Part shown: piece after piece, positions 36,459 to 45,768 of the stretch | Layout: every line of letters starts with the position of its first letter | Numbering within the stretch: position 1 is the stretch's first letter | Source: G020354785 sp964521285 | Lineage (GTDB): Bacteria > Bacteroidota > Bacteroidia > Bacteroidales > UBA10428 | Direction: 5' to 3' | DNA: 64,000 nucleotides | Assembly (NCBI GenBank): GCA_964521285.1 | Contig: CAZFQS010000001.1 | Coordinates: 1 to 64,000 of the forward strand | Made by a program: the position numbers and the translations under genes | The notes under the pieces: model-generated | Told to the model about the DNA's origin: nothing | The model's input: the letters and a program-made list of their open reading frames with translations, nothing else | Databases searched by the model: none

Positions 36459-38048
36459 ATGAAGGGAAGAAACGCTATAAATAAATCAGGAAAAAAGTCT
36501 GACAGGACAACTAAATTAATTGGCAGAAGAGATCTTCTGAAAGGATTAGCTACAATACCAGTATTAGGGGCTATTGCTTACGGCATTTACCGAAAGAAAA
36601 GACTATACGCAGACTACAGAAATAACATTCTGGATGAACTAAACATTAGTCCGTTACCGGTTAAACTCTCTGCAAAAGTAAATAAAGATAAACTTATAAG
36701 GCTGGGGATCGTCGGTTTCGGTATCAGGGGCAGAGACTTACTGAGGGCTGCAGGTTTTGCAGAACCACAATGGATTGATGATGCAAAGAAAGCAGCAAAA
36801 GAAAACAGATTGGATACTACTTATGAAGATTACATGCATCAGGAGGATTTAAATGTAGTTATTAACGGAGTCTGTGATATTTTTGATGTCCATGCTAAAG
36901 AAGGATTATTGGCCGGAGCTAATATTAACCGGGAAGGGAGTGGCGGTAAACCAGGTCCTCCACCAAAAAGATATTTAACCTATAAGGAACTCGTATCATC
37001 ACCCGACATAGATGCAGTCATTGTTGCAACACCTGACCACTGGCATGCTCCTGTGTCAATAGAAGCTGCAAAAAATGGTAAACATGTTTATTGTGAGAAA
37101 CCAATGACATGGTCTGTGCAGGAAACTTATGATATGGCAAAAATTATCAGGGAGAGTGGAATTACTTTTCAGCTTGGACATCAGGGTGTGCAGAACGAAT
37201 TTTTTAGCGTGGCAAAGCAAATATTAGATGAAAACATTCTTGGTAAAATATCACTTATTGAATTAACAACAAACAGAAATTCTCCCAATGGTGCCTGGGT
37301 ATATCCTATTCATCCTGATGCAAATCCTGAAAATATTGACTGGGCCCAGTTTATAGGTCAGGCTCCTTTTCATAAATTCAGCCTCGAGAGATTCTTCAGG
37401 TGGCGCTGCTGGTGGGATTATAGTCTGGGTATTTCGGGCGACCTGATGACCCATGAATATGATCTTATGAACCAGCTTATGAATATAGGTATTCCCCATT
37501 CAGCAGTCTCATCAGGAGGAATATATTTCTTTAAGGACGGGAGAACTGTGCCGGATGTTATTCAAACTGCCCTGGAGTATCCTGAAGAAGATCTTACGTT
37601 ATTATACAGCGCAACATTATCAAGTGAAGTTCACAGGGGTACAATTATTATGGGGCATGATGCAAGTATAGAGATAAAGGATGGTTTATCGGTAAGGGTC
37701 GAACCTAATTCCACAAGATTTAAAGAAAAAATAAAAAAGGGAGCTATCAATCCGTTTATTCCTATTTATAATTATATCCCCGGACAAAATAGAATTGACG
37801 GGATAGTAACTCCAACTGAGCAATATTTTGCACAAAGAGGATTATTATATACATATCGTGACGGAAAAAGAGTTGATACAACTTTTCTTCATATTAAAGA
37901 ATGGATTGACTCTATAAGGTCAAATACACAACCAAGCTGTAATATTCACAAAGGTTTTGAAGAAGCTATAACAGCGCATATGGGTGCAATTTCTTACAGG
38001 GAAAACAGAAAAGTATTCTGGGATAATGACAGAAAAATAATTGTATAG
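36459..38048 (+). CDS. Gfo/Idh/MocA-family oxidoreductase with Tat-type signal or anchor
   Basis: This 529-residue protein has an N-terminal twin-arginine motif (GRRDLLKGL, about residue 27) followed by a hydrophobic stretch. The Rossmann NAD(P)-binding domain then starts at about 85 (GIVGFGIRGRDL). Family motifs are IVATPDHWHAPVSIEA and CEKPM (the EKP motif). The length, above the usual ~350-450, comes from the N-terminal extension and an insert after the first strand (about 145-170). It probably oxidises a sugar outside the cytoplasm with a bound cofactor. Its neighbours (DoxX before, a second oxidoreductase and a DUF1080 gene after) suggest keto-sugar metabolism. Confidence 0.87.
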   Translation: MKGRNAINKSGKKSDRTTKLIGRRDLLKGLATIPVLGAIAYGIYRKKRLYADYRNNILDELNISPLPVKLSAKVNKDKLIRLGIVGFGIRGRDLLRAAGFAEPQWIDDAKKAAKENRLDTTYEDYMHQEDLNVVINGVCDIFDVHAKEGLLAGANINREGSGGKPGPPPKRYLTYKELVSSPDIDAVIVATPDHWHAPVSIEAAKNGKHVYCEKPMTWSVQETYDMAKIIRESGITFQLGHQGVQNEFFSVAKQILDENILGKISLIELTTNRNSPNGAWVYPIHPDANPENIDWAQFIGQAPFHKFSLERFFRWRCWWDYSLGISGDLMTHEYDLMNQLMNIGIPHSAVSSGGIYFFKDGRTVPDVIQTALEYPEEDLTLLYSATLSSEVHRGTIIMGHDASIEIKDGLSVRVEPNSTRFKEKIKKGAINPFIPIYNYIPGQNRIDGIVTPTEQYFAQRGLLYTYRDGKRVDTTFLHIKEWIDSIRSNTQPSCNIHKGFEEAITAHMGAISYRENRKVFWDNDRKIIV

Positions 38049-38084
38049 ACTTAAAAAATATCACCAGGCTGCTAATTTATTAAA

Positions 38085-38113
38085 AGATAAATCCTGTTAT
38101 TATCTGTTTTTTT
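38085..38113 (+). terminator. Possible intrinsic terminator after the first Gfo/Idh/MocA gene
   Basis: AGATAA (38085-38090) pairs with TTATCT (38100-38105) across a 9-base loop and is followed by GTTTTTTT. The short all-AT-rich stem makes it weak. If real, it would separate the two oxidoreductase genes or attenuate transcription between them. Confidence 0.35.
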
Positions 38114-38160
38114 ATTATTATTAAGAATTAAATAAATATTAACTACTAATTAAACTAACT

Positions 38161-39636
38161 ATGGGTAAATCTAATAATTCTAAAATGTCCCGCAGGACAT
38201 TTATTGAAAATACAGCCATGGCTTCCGCTGCTTTTACTGTATTACCTGGTCACGTTATTAGCGGATTAGGACATAGAGCTCCCAGTGACAAGTTAAATGT
38301 TGCGGTTGTTGGTATAGGAGGTAAAGGTGGTGACCTGATTAAGCAATTAACAGATCAAAATATTGTCGCATTATGTGATGTTGACTGGAAATATGCGGCG
38401 CAAGTATTTATTGATCATCCTAATGCCAGGAAGTATAAGGACTTTCGGAAAATGCTGGAAAAAAGCAAGGATATTGATGCTGTGGTTATAGCAACTCCTG
38501 ATCATGCACATGCTGCCATTGCAATGACAGCAATGAAGATGGGCAAACATGTTTATTGTGAGAAGCCACTGACACATTCCGTTTATGAATCACGGCTATT
38601 AACTGAAACTGCAAAAAAATATAAAGTAGCAACACAAATGGGTAACCAGGGCAATTCAGGAGAAGGTCTGCGGCAAATATGTGAATGGATCTGGAGCGGT
38701 GCAATAGGTGAGGTAAAAGAAGCCCACGCGTGGACAAACAGGCCTATCTGGCCACAGGGTCTTGAACGGCCACAGGAAAAACCCCCTGTACCAGATACAC
38801 TGGACTGGGATTTGTTCCTTGGACCTGCTCCTTACAGACCCTATCATCCCACTTATACACCGTGGAACTGGCGTGGATGGTGGGACTTTGGGACCGGGGC
38901 ACTGGGTGATATGGCCTGCCACATCATAGATCCTATTTTTAAGGCTCTAAAGCTCGAATATCCGGTCAGTGTACAAGGTAGTTCAACTTTGTTAAATAAT
39001 GAAAGTCCCCCTGTAGCAGAAATAGTTAAATTAAAATTCCCTGCCCGTAAAAATCTGAAAAAAGTTAAGATGCCTGAAGTAACAGTAACCTGGTATGACG
39101 GAGGCTTATTGCCTCCAAGACCCGCAGAATTGCCAGAAGGAGAAATTATGGGTCGTGATACCAACGGGGGATGTTTATTTATTGGAAGCAAAGGCAAGCT
39201 TATGTGTGGATGCTATGCAAGAGAGCCAATACTTCTGCCTTATTCTGAGATGGATCATTTTCAGCAGCCCCCGAAGACTTTAAGAAGAGTTGAACTCGGT
39301 CATGCATTGGACTGGGTCAGGGCATGCAAGGAATCTCCTGAAAACAGGGTGGAAGCAAGTTCATACTTCGGATATTCAGGTCCGCTCAATGAAATGGTTG
39401 TTATGGGCGTCGTAGCTGTTCGTCTGCAGGATCTGAAAAGGGAACTTAAATGGGATGGTGAAAAAATGAAGTTTACAAATATTTCGGAATCCGACGAAAT
39501 AAGGGTTGTTACTTCTGATAAATTTGAAGTTATTGAAGGTCATCCCCATTTTGACACACAGACTACAACTATAAATGCAAAACAGGCTGCTGAAGAATAT
39601 ATTAAACATACTTACAGAGAGGGATGGTCATTGTAA
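38161..39636 (+). CDS. Tat-exported Gfo/Idh/MocA-family oxidoreductase
   Basis: This 491-residue protein has a clear Tat signal (SRRTFIENTAMASAAFTVLPG). The Rossmann domain follows (VAVVGIGGKGGDLIKQL), with IATPDHAHAAIAMTAMKMG and CEKPL (EKP motif). The C-terminal part contains WNWRGWWDFGTGALGDMACHI, typical of the large Bacteroidota/Planctomycetota group of periplasmic family members. It is 112 bp downstream of a related gene and 40 bp upstream of a DUF1080 lipoprotein gene. Members of this group act with DUF1080 proteins in 3-keto-glycoside formation and hydrolysis; the substrate here is unknown. Confidence 0.9.
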   Translation: MGKSNNSKMSRRTFIENTAMASAAFTVLPGHVISGLGHRAPSDKLNVAVVGIGGKGGDLIKQLTDQNIVALCDVDWKYAAQVFIDHPNARKYKDFRKMLEKSKDIDAVVIATPDHAHAAIAMTAMKMGKHVYCEKPLTHSVYESRLLTETAKKYKVATQMGNQGNSGEGLRQICEWIWSGAIGEVKEAHAWTNRPIWPQGLERPQEKPPVPDTLDWDLFLGPAPYRPYHPTYTPWNWRGWWDFGTGALGDMACHIIDPIFKALKLEYPVSVQGSSTLLNNESPPVAEIVKLKFPARKNLKKVKMPEVTVTWYDGGLLPPRPAELPEGEIMGRDTNGGCLFIGSKGKLMCGCYAREPILLPYSEMDHFQQPPKTLRRVELGHALDWVRACKESPENRVEASSYFGYSGPLNEMVVMGVVAVRLQDLKRELKWDGEKMKFTNISESDEIRVVTSDKFEVIEGHPHFDTQTTTINAKQAAEEYIKHTYREGWSL

Positions 39637-39676
39637 AATACTAAGTAAACAATCAATTTATTAAAACCATAAAAAA

Positions 39677-40438
39677 ATGAAAGCAAAAAATTATTTACTT
39701 ATTTTTAGTATGCTTATCGCTATTTCAACAATTAGTGCATGTAAAAGCAAGACAGGCGATAAAGGTGAAGAATCAGCATTAAATACTTTAACTACGGCCG
39801 AAATTGAAGATGGCTGGGTATTGTTATTCGACGGGAAGACAACTGCCGGGTGGAGAGGTTATAACCAGGAAGCTTTTCCTGACAGCGGCTGGATAGTTGA
39901 GGATGGCACATTACATTGCATAGGTTCAGGTAAAGGAGAAGCAGGAGGAAAAGGCGGAGATATTATTTATGATAAGAAGTTTAAAAATTTTGAATTAAAA
40001 CTTGAATGGAAAATTTCAGAAGGCGGTAACAGCGGCATTTTTTACCTTGCACGGGAATTGGAGGGCAAACCAATATGGCATGCAGCACCTGAAATGCAGG
40101 TGCTGGATAACGAAAAACACAGGGACGGGCTGGATACAACACATTGCGCCGGGGCGCTCTATGATTTGATACCTGCACCAAGGGATATAGTAAAACCAGT
40201 AGGTGAATGGAATAAGGTTACTATTTACTGTGAGAAAGGCCTTGTTGAACACTTGCTCAACGGTGAAAAAATCCTGGAATATCATTTGTGGACTGACGAC
40301 TGGAATGAAATGGTAGCTAAGAGTAAATTTGTAGAATTTAATCCTGACTGGGCAAATATTGCAAAAGAAGGATATATCGGACTCCAGGACCATGGTGATG
40401 ATGTCTGGTACAGAAATATCAGGATTAAAGAACTATAA
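39677..40438 (+). CDS. DUF1080 lipoprotein (3-keto-disaccharide hydrolase family)
   Basis: This 253-residue lipoprotein has lipobox ISAC (Cys22). The jelly-roll DUF1080 domain follows, with LLFDGKTTAGWRGY, GGNSGIFYLARE, WHAAPEMQVLDNEKH and GYIGLQDHGDDVWYRNIRIKEL (at the C-terminal end). Members of this family hydrolyse 3-keto-glycosides made by partner oxidoreductases. The two Tat-type Gfo/Idh/MocA genes directly upstream fit that pathway. It ends before a strong bidirectional hairpin. Confidence 0.88.
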   Translation: MKAKNYLLIFSMLIAISTISACKSKTGDKGEESALNTLTTAEIEDGWVLLFDGKTTAGWRGYNQEAFPDSGWIVEDGTLHCIGSGKGEAGGKGGDIIYDKKFKNFELKLEWKISEGGNSGIFYLARELEGKPIWHAAPEMQVLDNEKHRDGLDTTHCAGALYDLIPAPRDIVKPVGEWNKVTIYCEKGLVEHLLNGEKILEYHLWTDDWNEMVAKSKFVEFNPDWANIAKEGYIGLQDHGDDVWYRNIRIKEL

Positions 40439-40457
40439 TATAGATATTACTTTATAG

Positions 40458-40492
40458 AAGAAATGCGCTCATTAAAAATGAACGCATTTCTT
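40458..40492. terminator. Bidirectional hairpin terminator between convergent genes
   Basis: AAGAAATGCG (40458-40467) pairs perfectly with CGCATTTCTT (40483-40492). The inner TCATT/AATGA pairs extend the stem past one C-A mismatch, around an AAA loop. The hairpin lies between the convergent ends of the DUF1080 gene and the Hdr-like operon. Confidence 0.75.
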
Positions 40493-40515
40493 GATTTAAC
40501 AGACAATAGAGAGAG

Positions 40516-42348
40516 CTAAATAAGCTCTGTTTGATATAATGCCTCCTGAGCATGCTTTAGAGTTTTCACTCTTTCTTTGCCTGTTTTAATAGATTTTGCA
40601 ACTATTTCGGCAATATCATATACGAGGATATTACTTCCCTTTGAGAAGGTCTTTTTGCACAAGGGACATGAAGTAACCAGGAAATCCGGCCTGTACTTCA
40701 TATATTCGTTAAGGGCCTTATTTCTTATCTTATCACGTTCCTGCATCTGTATTTTTATGTTTGCCAGGCTGCCTCCACAACAATAACTATTCTCTTTCTC
40801 ATCCTTGATACTAATAATATCAACATACTTTCTCAGAAGTTCACGTGGTTGTTCGTATATACCGCTTCCCCTGCCCAGCTCACAAGGATCATGGTATATT
40901 ATGCTTTCAGGTATTTTTACTGATTTGATAATATTTTTTTCCACCAATTCCAGAAGGTATTCTGAATGATGTTTAACCTCCACATCGTGCAGCACATAAT
41001 CTTCCTTAAAAACCTTATAACATATAGGGCATGAAACAACAAGCTGTTTTGCTCCTGACAAAGTTATTAACTGCTGATTATTTAAAATTAGTTTTTGTGC
41101 TGCATCGAATTGTCCTGCCTGCATCAATGGCCGTCCACAACACGGGGCTTTATCTTCATCCATAAACCAATAATTAATTCCAGCATAAGTAAAAATGCCT
41201 TTCATTGACTTTATAATGGCAGGCGTTAAATGTGTCATACATCCGGCAAAATAAATAACATCTGCCTTTTGTATTTCCCCTTTTTTCAAATAATCGTATG
41301 AAGAATTATATTGCAGTGTGGACTCAATCCTCTGAGTTATCCTGAGGTCATTTAACTCTATGCCAACAGGACAGACTTGCTGGCATCTTCCACATAGCAG
41401 GCAGTTAAATAAGGTTTCATCAGTAAGATTTTTATTTCTTATGCTTTTAAGCACGTATACCGATTGGGTAGTTTTAATATCAGCATGGTTTAACTGGCAG
41501 GTATCCAGGCATATGCCACAACGTGAACATGAATATACCTGTACAAGCGAATAAGTGTTACATCTCTTTTTCAGCCTTATACCAAAATTCCTTAGAAATA
41601 TAAAGAAAATTTCAGCAGGAATGTGCATATATCGGGAATTCGGCAGGGCTATAAAGAAAAAGCCCAGCGAAAGAGAATACGCCCACCATACCGGATATGT
41701 TAGATTATCAAGGGGAAGAAATGAACTAAAGAAATTGCCTGCAGGTTGAGTAAGAAAATTACCATTATTGCAAATGCCTGCGCTAAATGATTCGGCAAGG
41801 AATCTTAACGGGAAAATCAGCCATAATGATATTAATGCGATTTTATCTCCGGATTTCAGGTTAGTTGTCTTTCTCATACCGAAGAATCTGCTCCTGAGTC
41901 TTTTTAAATAGGCCAGACCTACACCTGATAGCACGAATAAAAGAAGTAAGTCCATTGTAAAAGAAAAAACGCCTGAAATATAAACATCACTTTTATCAGT
42001 TACGAAATACCTGAAAAATATAGGCATATGAAAAGGAAATAATATTGATCTTGTATGTACTATAGTTTCAATATGCCCTACAACAATTAAAAGAAACCAG
42101 CCAAATGCAAGGCTCATATGCATATATCCAAGCACGGGATTTATACGAAATATCTTTCGGTGTAAAAGACCTTCAAAAAATGCTTCCCTGATGGAAATCA
42201 AAGATTTATTTGTTAAAATGCTTTTCCATATTCGTATCTTATCAATTTTTGAAAGGCCCATGGTCCATTTAATAAATCTCAAAGCCACAATAATTGCTAA
42301 ATAGGCCACTCCTATTTTAAATGGCAATATGAAGTATTCATTATGCAT
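40516..42348 (-). CDS. Membrane HdrE/HdrD-type fusion (Fe-S, two CCG domains)
   Basis: This 610-residue protein has an N-terminal membrane part (about 1-250) of five or more helices with candidate heme-ligand histidines, like NarI/HdrE/DsrM subunits. Two [4Fe-4S] motifs follow (CSRCGICLDTC, about 273; CLLCGRCQQVCP, about 317). Two CCG domains come next: FAGCMTH with CCGRPL and SCPICYKVF, then HDPCELGRG with CCGGSLAN and SCPLCKKTF. This arrangement suggests electron flow between quinol and a thiol/disulfide site or an Hdr-type module. It is the last gene of the operon and overlaps the preceding HdrC-like gene by 8 bp. Confidence 0.88.
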   Translation of the reverse strand: MHNEYFILPFKIGVAYLAIIVALRFIKWTMGLSKIDKIRIWKSILTNKSLISIREAFFEGLLHRKIFRINPVLGYMHMSLAFGWFLLIVVGHIETIVHTRSILFPFHMPIFFRYFVTDKSDVYISGVFSFTMDLLLLFVLSGVGLAYLKRLRSRFFGMRKTTNLKSGDKIALISLWLIFPLRFLAESFSAGICNNGNFLTQPAGNFFSSFLPLDNLTYPVWWAYSLSLGFFFIALPNSRYMHIPAEIFFIFLRNFGIRLKKRCNTYSLVQVYSCSRCGICLDTCQLNHADIKTTQSVYVLKSIRNKNLTDETLFNCLLCGRCQQVCPVGIELNDLRITQRIESTLQYNSSYDYLKKGEIQKADVIYFAGCMTHLTPAIIKSMKGIFTYAGINYWFMDEDKAPCCGRPLMQAGQFDAAQKLILNNQQLITLSGAKQLVVSCPICYKVFKEDYVLHDVEVKHHSEYLLELVEKNIIKSVKIPESIIYHDPCELGRGSGIYEQPRELLRKYVDIISIKDEKENSYCCGGSLANIKIQMQERDKIRNKALNEYMKYRPDFLVTSCPLCKKTFSKGSNILVYDIAEIVAKSIKTGKERVKTLKHAQEALYQTELI

Positions 42349-42727
42349 AATAATTATATGTCAGGTCCGGTCGCAATTTTTTTTCTGTTCCGAATATCAA
42401 TATTCCTTTTTTAATGAGCATAATAACATTCCGTATGTTTATACCGCGAGGACATACCAATATGCATTTCCCGCATAACATGCACTTATTTATCTCATTT
42501 TCCAGGCCTTCAGTTTCTCCTCTTCTGATAAGAAGGTTCATTTTTCTAACATTGAATTCTATAAGGTTTCCTGCACTGCATGTTGCTGTGCATCCTCCGC
42601 AGGAAAGGCAGGCATGAAATGACGGTTCATGATCAAGGACATACTTTAATAACCTCCCATCAAACTGGTCAAAATCAATAGTCCTTGTTTCCTGTATGAA
42701 AAATCCAAACTTATCCATATTAATCAT
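42341..42727 (-). CDS. HdrC-like 4Fe-4S dicluster protein
   Basis: This 128-residue protein has two ferredoxin-type motifs, CLSCGGCTATC (about 40) and CMLCGKCILVCP (about 82), around a helical spacer, matching HdrC/QmoC soluble Fe-S domains. Its start overlaps the HdrA-like gene by 4 bp (ATGA) and its end overlaps the membrane fusion by 8 bp. It should relay electrons between the flavoprotein and the membrane subunit. Confidence 0.88.
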   Translation of the reverse strand: MINMDKFGFFIQETRTIDFDQFDGRLLKYVLDHEPSFHACLSCGGCTATCSAGNLIEFNVRKMNLLIRRGETEGLENEINKCMLCGKCILVCPRGINIRNVIMLIKKGILIFGTEKKLRPDLTYNYYA

Positions 42728-43746
42728 TTATTCTTAAGGTAATTATTAACTTCTATGACAGCCGACCTGGCATTATCAATAGTATCACTTATTGTCATAG
42801 GACAGGTACAAGTCCCTGCCAGAAAGATACCTTCCTGAGAGGACAGGTTTCTTTGCAGATGTATGTCTCTAGGTTTTATGAATCCGTCATTATCAAATCC
42901 CAGTTTAAAATTCCTGCCCAGGTCAGTTGTTTCTTTCCCCGGCTCCATTCCAATAAGAAGGATCATTAAATCCACTTTCATCTTAAGAGGGCGACCTGAC
43001 AACGTATCTTCAGCTTTAATAAGCAAACTTTCATCAATATTTTCAGAAGCTTCCGAGAGCCTTCCACGGATAAACTGAATGTAGTATTTCTCCTGGGCTG
43101 TCCGGTACAGCTCTTCAAAATCTTTACCATACATTCTTAAATCCATATAAAAGCAATAAATCTCTGCATCAGGTATCTGATTCCGTAATTCTATTGCCTG
43201 TTTTACTCCTGTTATGCAGCATACCTTTGAACAATGATGATTCCCTGACTTTTCATCCCTGGAACCTACACAGTGAATAAAGGCAATTCTTTCAGGGATT
43301 TTCCCGTTTGTCATTTTTATTGTTTTACCCTTTTTAAATTTTTCTTCAAGATCAACAGATGTAATAACATTATTGTAAATTCCATAACCATACTCTTCCT
43401 TTTTCTCTGCCTTAAATAATCCAAATCCCGAAGCAACTACGACTGCATCAGCTTCAAAGTTTTTACCATTATTGGTTAGCAATTGCCATATACCATTTTC
43501 CCCTTTACCGCCAGTAATTTCAGTATTTACCATAACCGAAAAATTGCCTGTCTTTATTTTTTCTTCCATGCTATTAATTATATCTGATGCGGGTCTCAGG
43601 TTTGGAAACAAATGATCCCATTTTGCCACCTTTCCGCCAATATAAGAGCTTTTTTCTATGAGTGCTACCTTATAACCCAGCTCCGACAATTGGCTTGCAA
43701 CCTCAACACCGGCTACTCCTGCTCCTATAATAACTACAGTTTTCAT
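42724..43746 (-). CDS. HdrA/QmoA-like FAD oxidoreductase
   Basis: This 340-residue flavoprotein has an N-terminal GxGxxG dinucleotide fold (VVIIGAGVAGVEVASQL) followed by YIGGKVAKWDHLFP. The HdrA-specific FIHCVGSRD and HHCSKVCCITGVKQA (about 175-200) come next, and GIFLAGTC near the end. It is much shorter than methanogen HdrA and closer to QmoA-size proteins; it lacks the extra ferredoxin domains. It probably forms the flavin centre of the Hdr-like complex. The gene is 22 bp downstream of HdrB. Confidence 0.88.
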   Translation of the reverse strand: MKTVVIIGAGVAGVEVASQLSELGYKVALIEKSSYIGGKVAKWDHLFPNLRPASDIINSMEEKIKTGNFSVMVNTEITGGKGENGIWQLLTNNGKNFEADAVVVASGFGLFKAEKKEEYGYGIYNNVITSVDLEEKFKKGKTIKMTNGKIPERIAFIHCVGSRDEKSGNHHCSKVCCITGVKQAIELRNQIPDAEIYCFYMDLRMYGKDFEELYRTAQEKYYIQFIRGRLSEASENIDESLLIKAEDTLSGRPLKMKVDLMILLIGMEPGKETTDLGRNFKLGFDNDGFIKPRDIHLQRNLSSQEGIFLAGTCTCPMTISDTIDNARSAVIEVNNYLKNK

Positions 43747-43768
43747 TTAATATAATCTTAATTTACTG

Positions 43769-44833
43769 TTAGTGAACGTAATTTGGCTGTATGGGAATTT
43801 CCAGTTTTTCTCCGTTTTTACCTGCATATTTTAACTCGGGATCATACTCTATCTGCATCTTGTCAAGTAATGATTCACAGTCAATCTGATGCATTTGTAA
43901 TCCAAGATCCCATGGATCATATCCCAGAACCAGACCTGCCAGCTCTTCATAGGTGAGCACCGGAATACCATTACCGTTCGTGCCATATATTTTGTTCTCC
44001 ATTTCAGCAATAACATATTGCCACTTGTCCATAAACATAGTGCAGCCGGGACAATTACATATTATTGCATCTGGTTTATACGGCGCCATTGATTCAAATT
44101 TTTTCTTTGAATTTGCTACTGAATAACCCCTGTCTGCCATAACATTATAGTGTCTGAAACCAAATCCGCAACAATGCCTCCGTTCAGGGTAATCAACCAC
44201 TTCACCGCCCCAAGACTCGATCATTCCGCTCAGGACCTGGGGAAACTCTGCCCCTCCCACACCTTTCCTGGGAAATATCTTTGCATAATGACAACCTATA
44301 TGTTCAACTATTTTCAATGGTTTTCCTGTATTTTTGTTTACCAGGGAATATTTTCTCTTTGAAAATATCTGTTCACGGAATTTATAAATTATATCGCTGG
44401 CATGTGTCATGTTCGAGGGAAGTTCAAATTCACGACCCGTTGCTTTCTTTAAATAATACCTTGTTTTTTCCAGTTCTCCGGGAAATTCTTTCCAGGTTTC
44501 AAAAATCTCAGAGTATATACCGAAGGAAGTAACACAAGAGATAACAAAATTATGGTAACCCTTCTCAGTCATCAGGGCAAAATGCCGTGCAACTACAGTC
44601 TGTGTTGTTTCAAAGGGTATTATATCGCTATGGTAACCTATGCCGGTGCAGGTAGTCTGCCGTGCGTCGTCAAAAATATCTTTCCCGAGTTCTTCTTTAA
44701 TAATTTTCAAAAATGCATATTCTGAACCAGGGAAAAAATTTTGCCTTATACAACTTCTTTGAAAGTAATAGTTATCATCTGCAATTTCTTTCTGATAATC
44801 TTTCCATATTTGTTGCTTGCCTTCTTTTTTCAT
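43769..44833 (-). CDS. HdrB-like CCG-domain protein
   Basis: This 354-residue protein has a degenerate first cysteine-rich region (SCIRQNFFPGSE, TTCTGIGYHS, ISCVTSFG). The second domain is intact: HIGCHYAKIFPRKG, HCCGFGFRHY and CNCPGCTMFMD. In HdrB the two CCG domains hold non-cubane [4Fe-4S] clusters that cleave disulfides. The first copy having CTG rather than CCG may reflect normal HdrB divergence. It lies 20 bp after the HdrC-like gene. With that neighbour it forms a soluble HdrBC-like pair. Confidence 0.88.
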   Translation of the reverse strand: MKKEGKQQIWKDYQKEIADDNYYFQRSCIRQNFFPGSEYAFLKIIKEELGKDIFDDARQTTCTGIGYHSDIIPFETTQTVVARHFALMTEKGYHNFVISCVTSFGIYSEIFETWKEFPGELEKTRYYLKKATGREFELPSNMTHASDIIYKFREQIFSKRKYSLVNKNTGKPLKIVEHIGCHYAKIFPRKGVGGAEFPQVLSGMIESWGGEVVDYPERRHCCGFGFRHYNVMADRGYSVANSKKKFESMAPYKPDAIICNCPGCTMFMDKWQYVIAEMENKIYGTNGNGIPVLTYEELAGLVLGYDPWDLGLQMHQIDCESLLDKMQIEYDPELKYAGKNGEKLEIPIQPNYVH

Positions 44834-44853
44834 AATATTTTATTAAGATTTCA

Positions 44854-45558
44854 CTAAGAACTGTCGTTAATGCCATCTTTATAGACATGCATAAAATACC
44901 TGTTCATATTTTTTTCATCTTGCTCAAATCCCATTTCTTTTACTTTCTTTTTACTGTATTTTTCAATCAATTGAAAGAATCTCATTCCTCCTGTAACCTC
45001 AAATATTGAATGTATTTCATCCAATGTTTCACGCGAGATTTTTCTTAATGTACCGGGACCATCATTATCAAGGTTTGCATGTAATCTTGCATATATTTCC
45101 TTTCGGTTATTGAATATCCATTCCCAGACAGGACCCTGTTCAGGATGCATTTCAGGAGTTAACCTCTCAGGATGGACACAATACCCGTACTTTAAGATAT
45201 TTTCCCCTATTGTGCGCAAAATTGCGTATTGCTGCCTCCCCATCCTGCTTTCAGTAAAATATCCTGATTCCTGTGATGCTTTTCGTAATACATTAATTAT
45301 TAATCCGGGACAATTGCCCCTGGGGCATCTTGTCTTACAAGACATGCATTGCCCACAATACCATATGAAATCACTTTTAAGGAGTTCTTCTATTTGATCC
45401 TCATCCTTTGATTGAACAATTGTAAGCAATAACCTGGGATCATAATCGTAAAACTCGGCAGCAGGGCATATTGCAGTGCAAATACCACAATTCATGCACG
45501 ATTTTAATCCTTCTTTATACCTTACATCATTAATAATATTTTCAAGTATTTTGTTCAT
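44854..45558 (-). CDS. HdrC-like 4Fe-4S protein, first gene of the Hdr-like operon
   Basis: This 234-residue protein has CMNCGICTAICP (about 21) and CGQCMSCKTRCPRGNCPG (about 68), binding two [4Fe-4S] clusters. A long C-terminal helical part (about 100-234) is not found in minimal HdrC. It heads the five-gene operon; the genes downstream are 20 bp, 22 bp, -4 bp and -8 bp apart, indicating one transcript. Confidence 0.88.
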   Translation of the reverse strand: MNKILENIINDVRYKEGLKSCMNCGICTAICPAAEFYDYDPRLLLTIVQSKDEDQIEELLKSDFIWYCGQCMSCKTRCPRGNCPGLIINVLRKASQESGYFTESRMGRQQYAILRTIGENILKYGYCVHPERLTPEMHPEQGPVWEWIFNNRKEIYARLHANLDNDGPGTLRKISRETLDEIHSIFEVTGGMRFFQLIEKYSKKKVKEMGFEQDEKNMNRYFMHVYKDGINDSS

Positions 45559-45719
45559 GATTATTATCTGATGTTTTATAAAATTTATTAGATTGGGAAT
45601 TTTAATTACTCAGGTATTTATTTTGTTCTGATCTTTGCATCGTAATGGGCATAAAAATTATACTTGGTGTCCATATTTTGAATGCAATAATAATATGTCG
45701 CTTAATAGTTATTCGAAGT

Positions 45720-45737
45720 CCCCGTACGTTCTGGGGG
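45720..45737. other. Small GC hairpin in the gap upstream of the Hdr-like operon
   Basis: CCCC (45720-45723) pairs with GGGG (45733-45736) across a 9-base loop in otherwise AT-rich DNA. It lies 32 bp after the stop of the minus-strand zinc-ribbon gene and upstream of the Hdr-like operon. It could end the former or regulate the latter; there is no T-run on either side. Confidence 0.25.
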
Positions 45738-45768
45738 TGATATAACTTATAATACATGTTTATTTTGC

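Noticed and set aside
40516..45558. Dissimilatory sulfate-reduction complex (Qmo/DsrMK) proper
   Set aside because: Subunit layout is related but not the same, and no APS reductase, sulfite reductase or sulfate adenylyltransferase genes are in the window.
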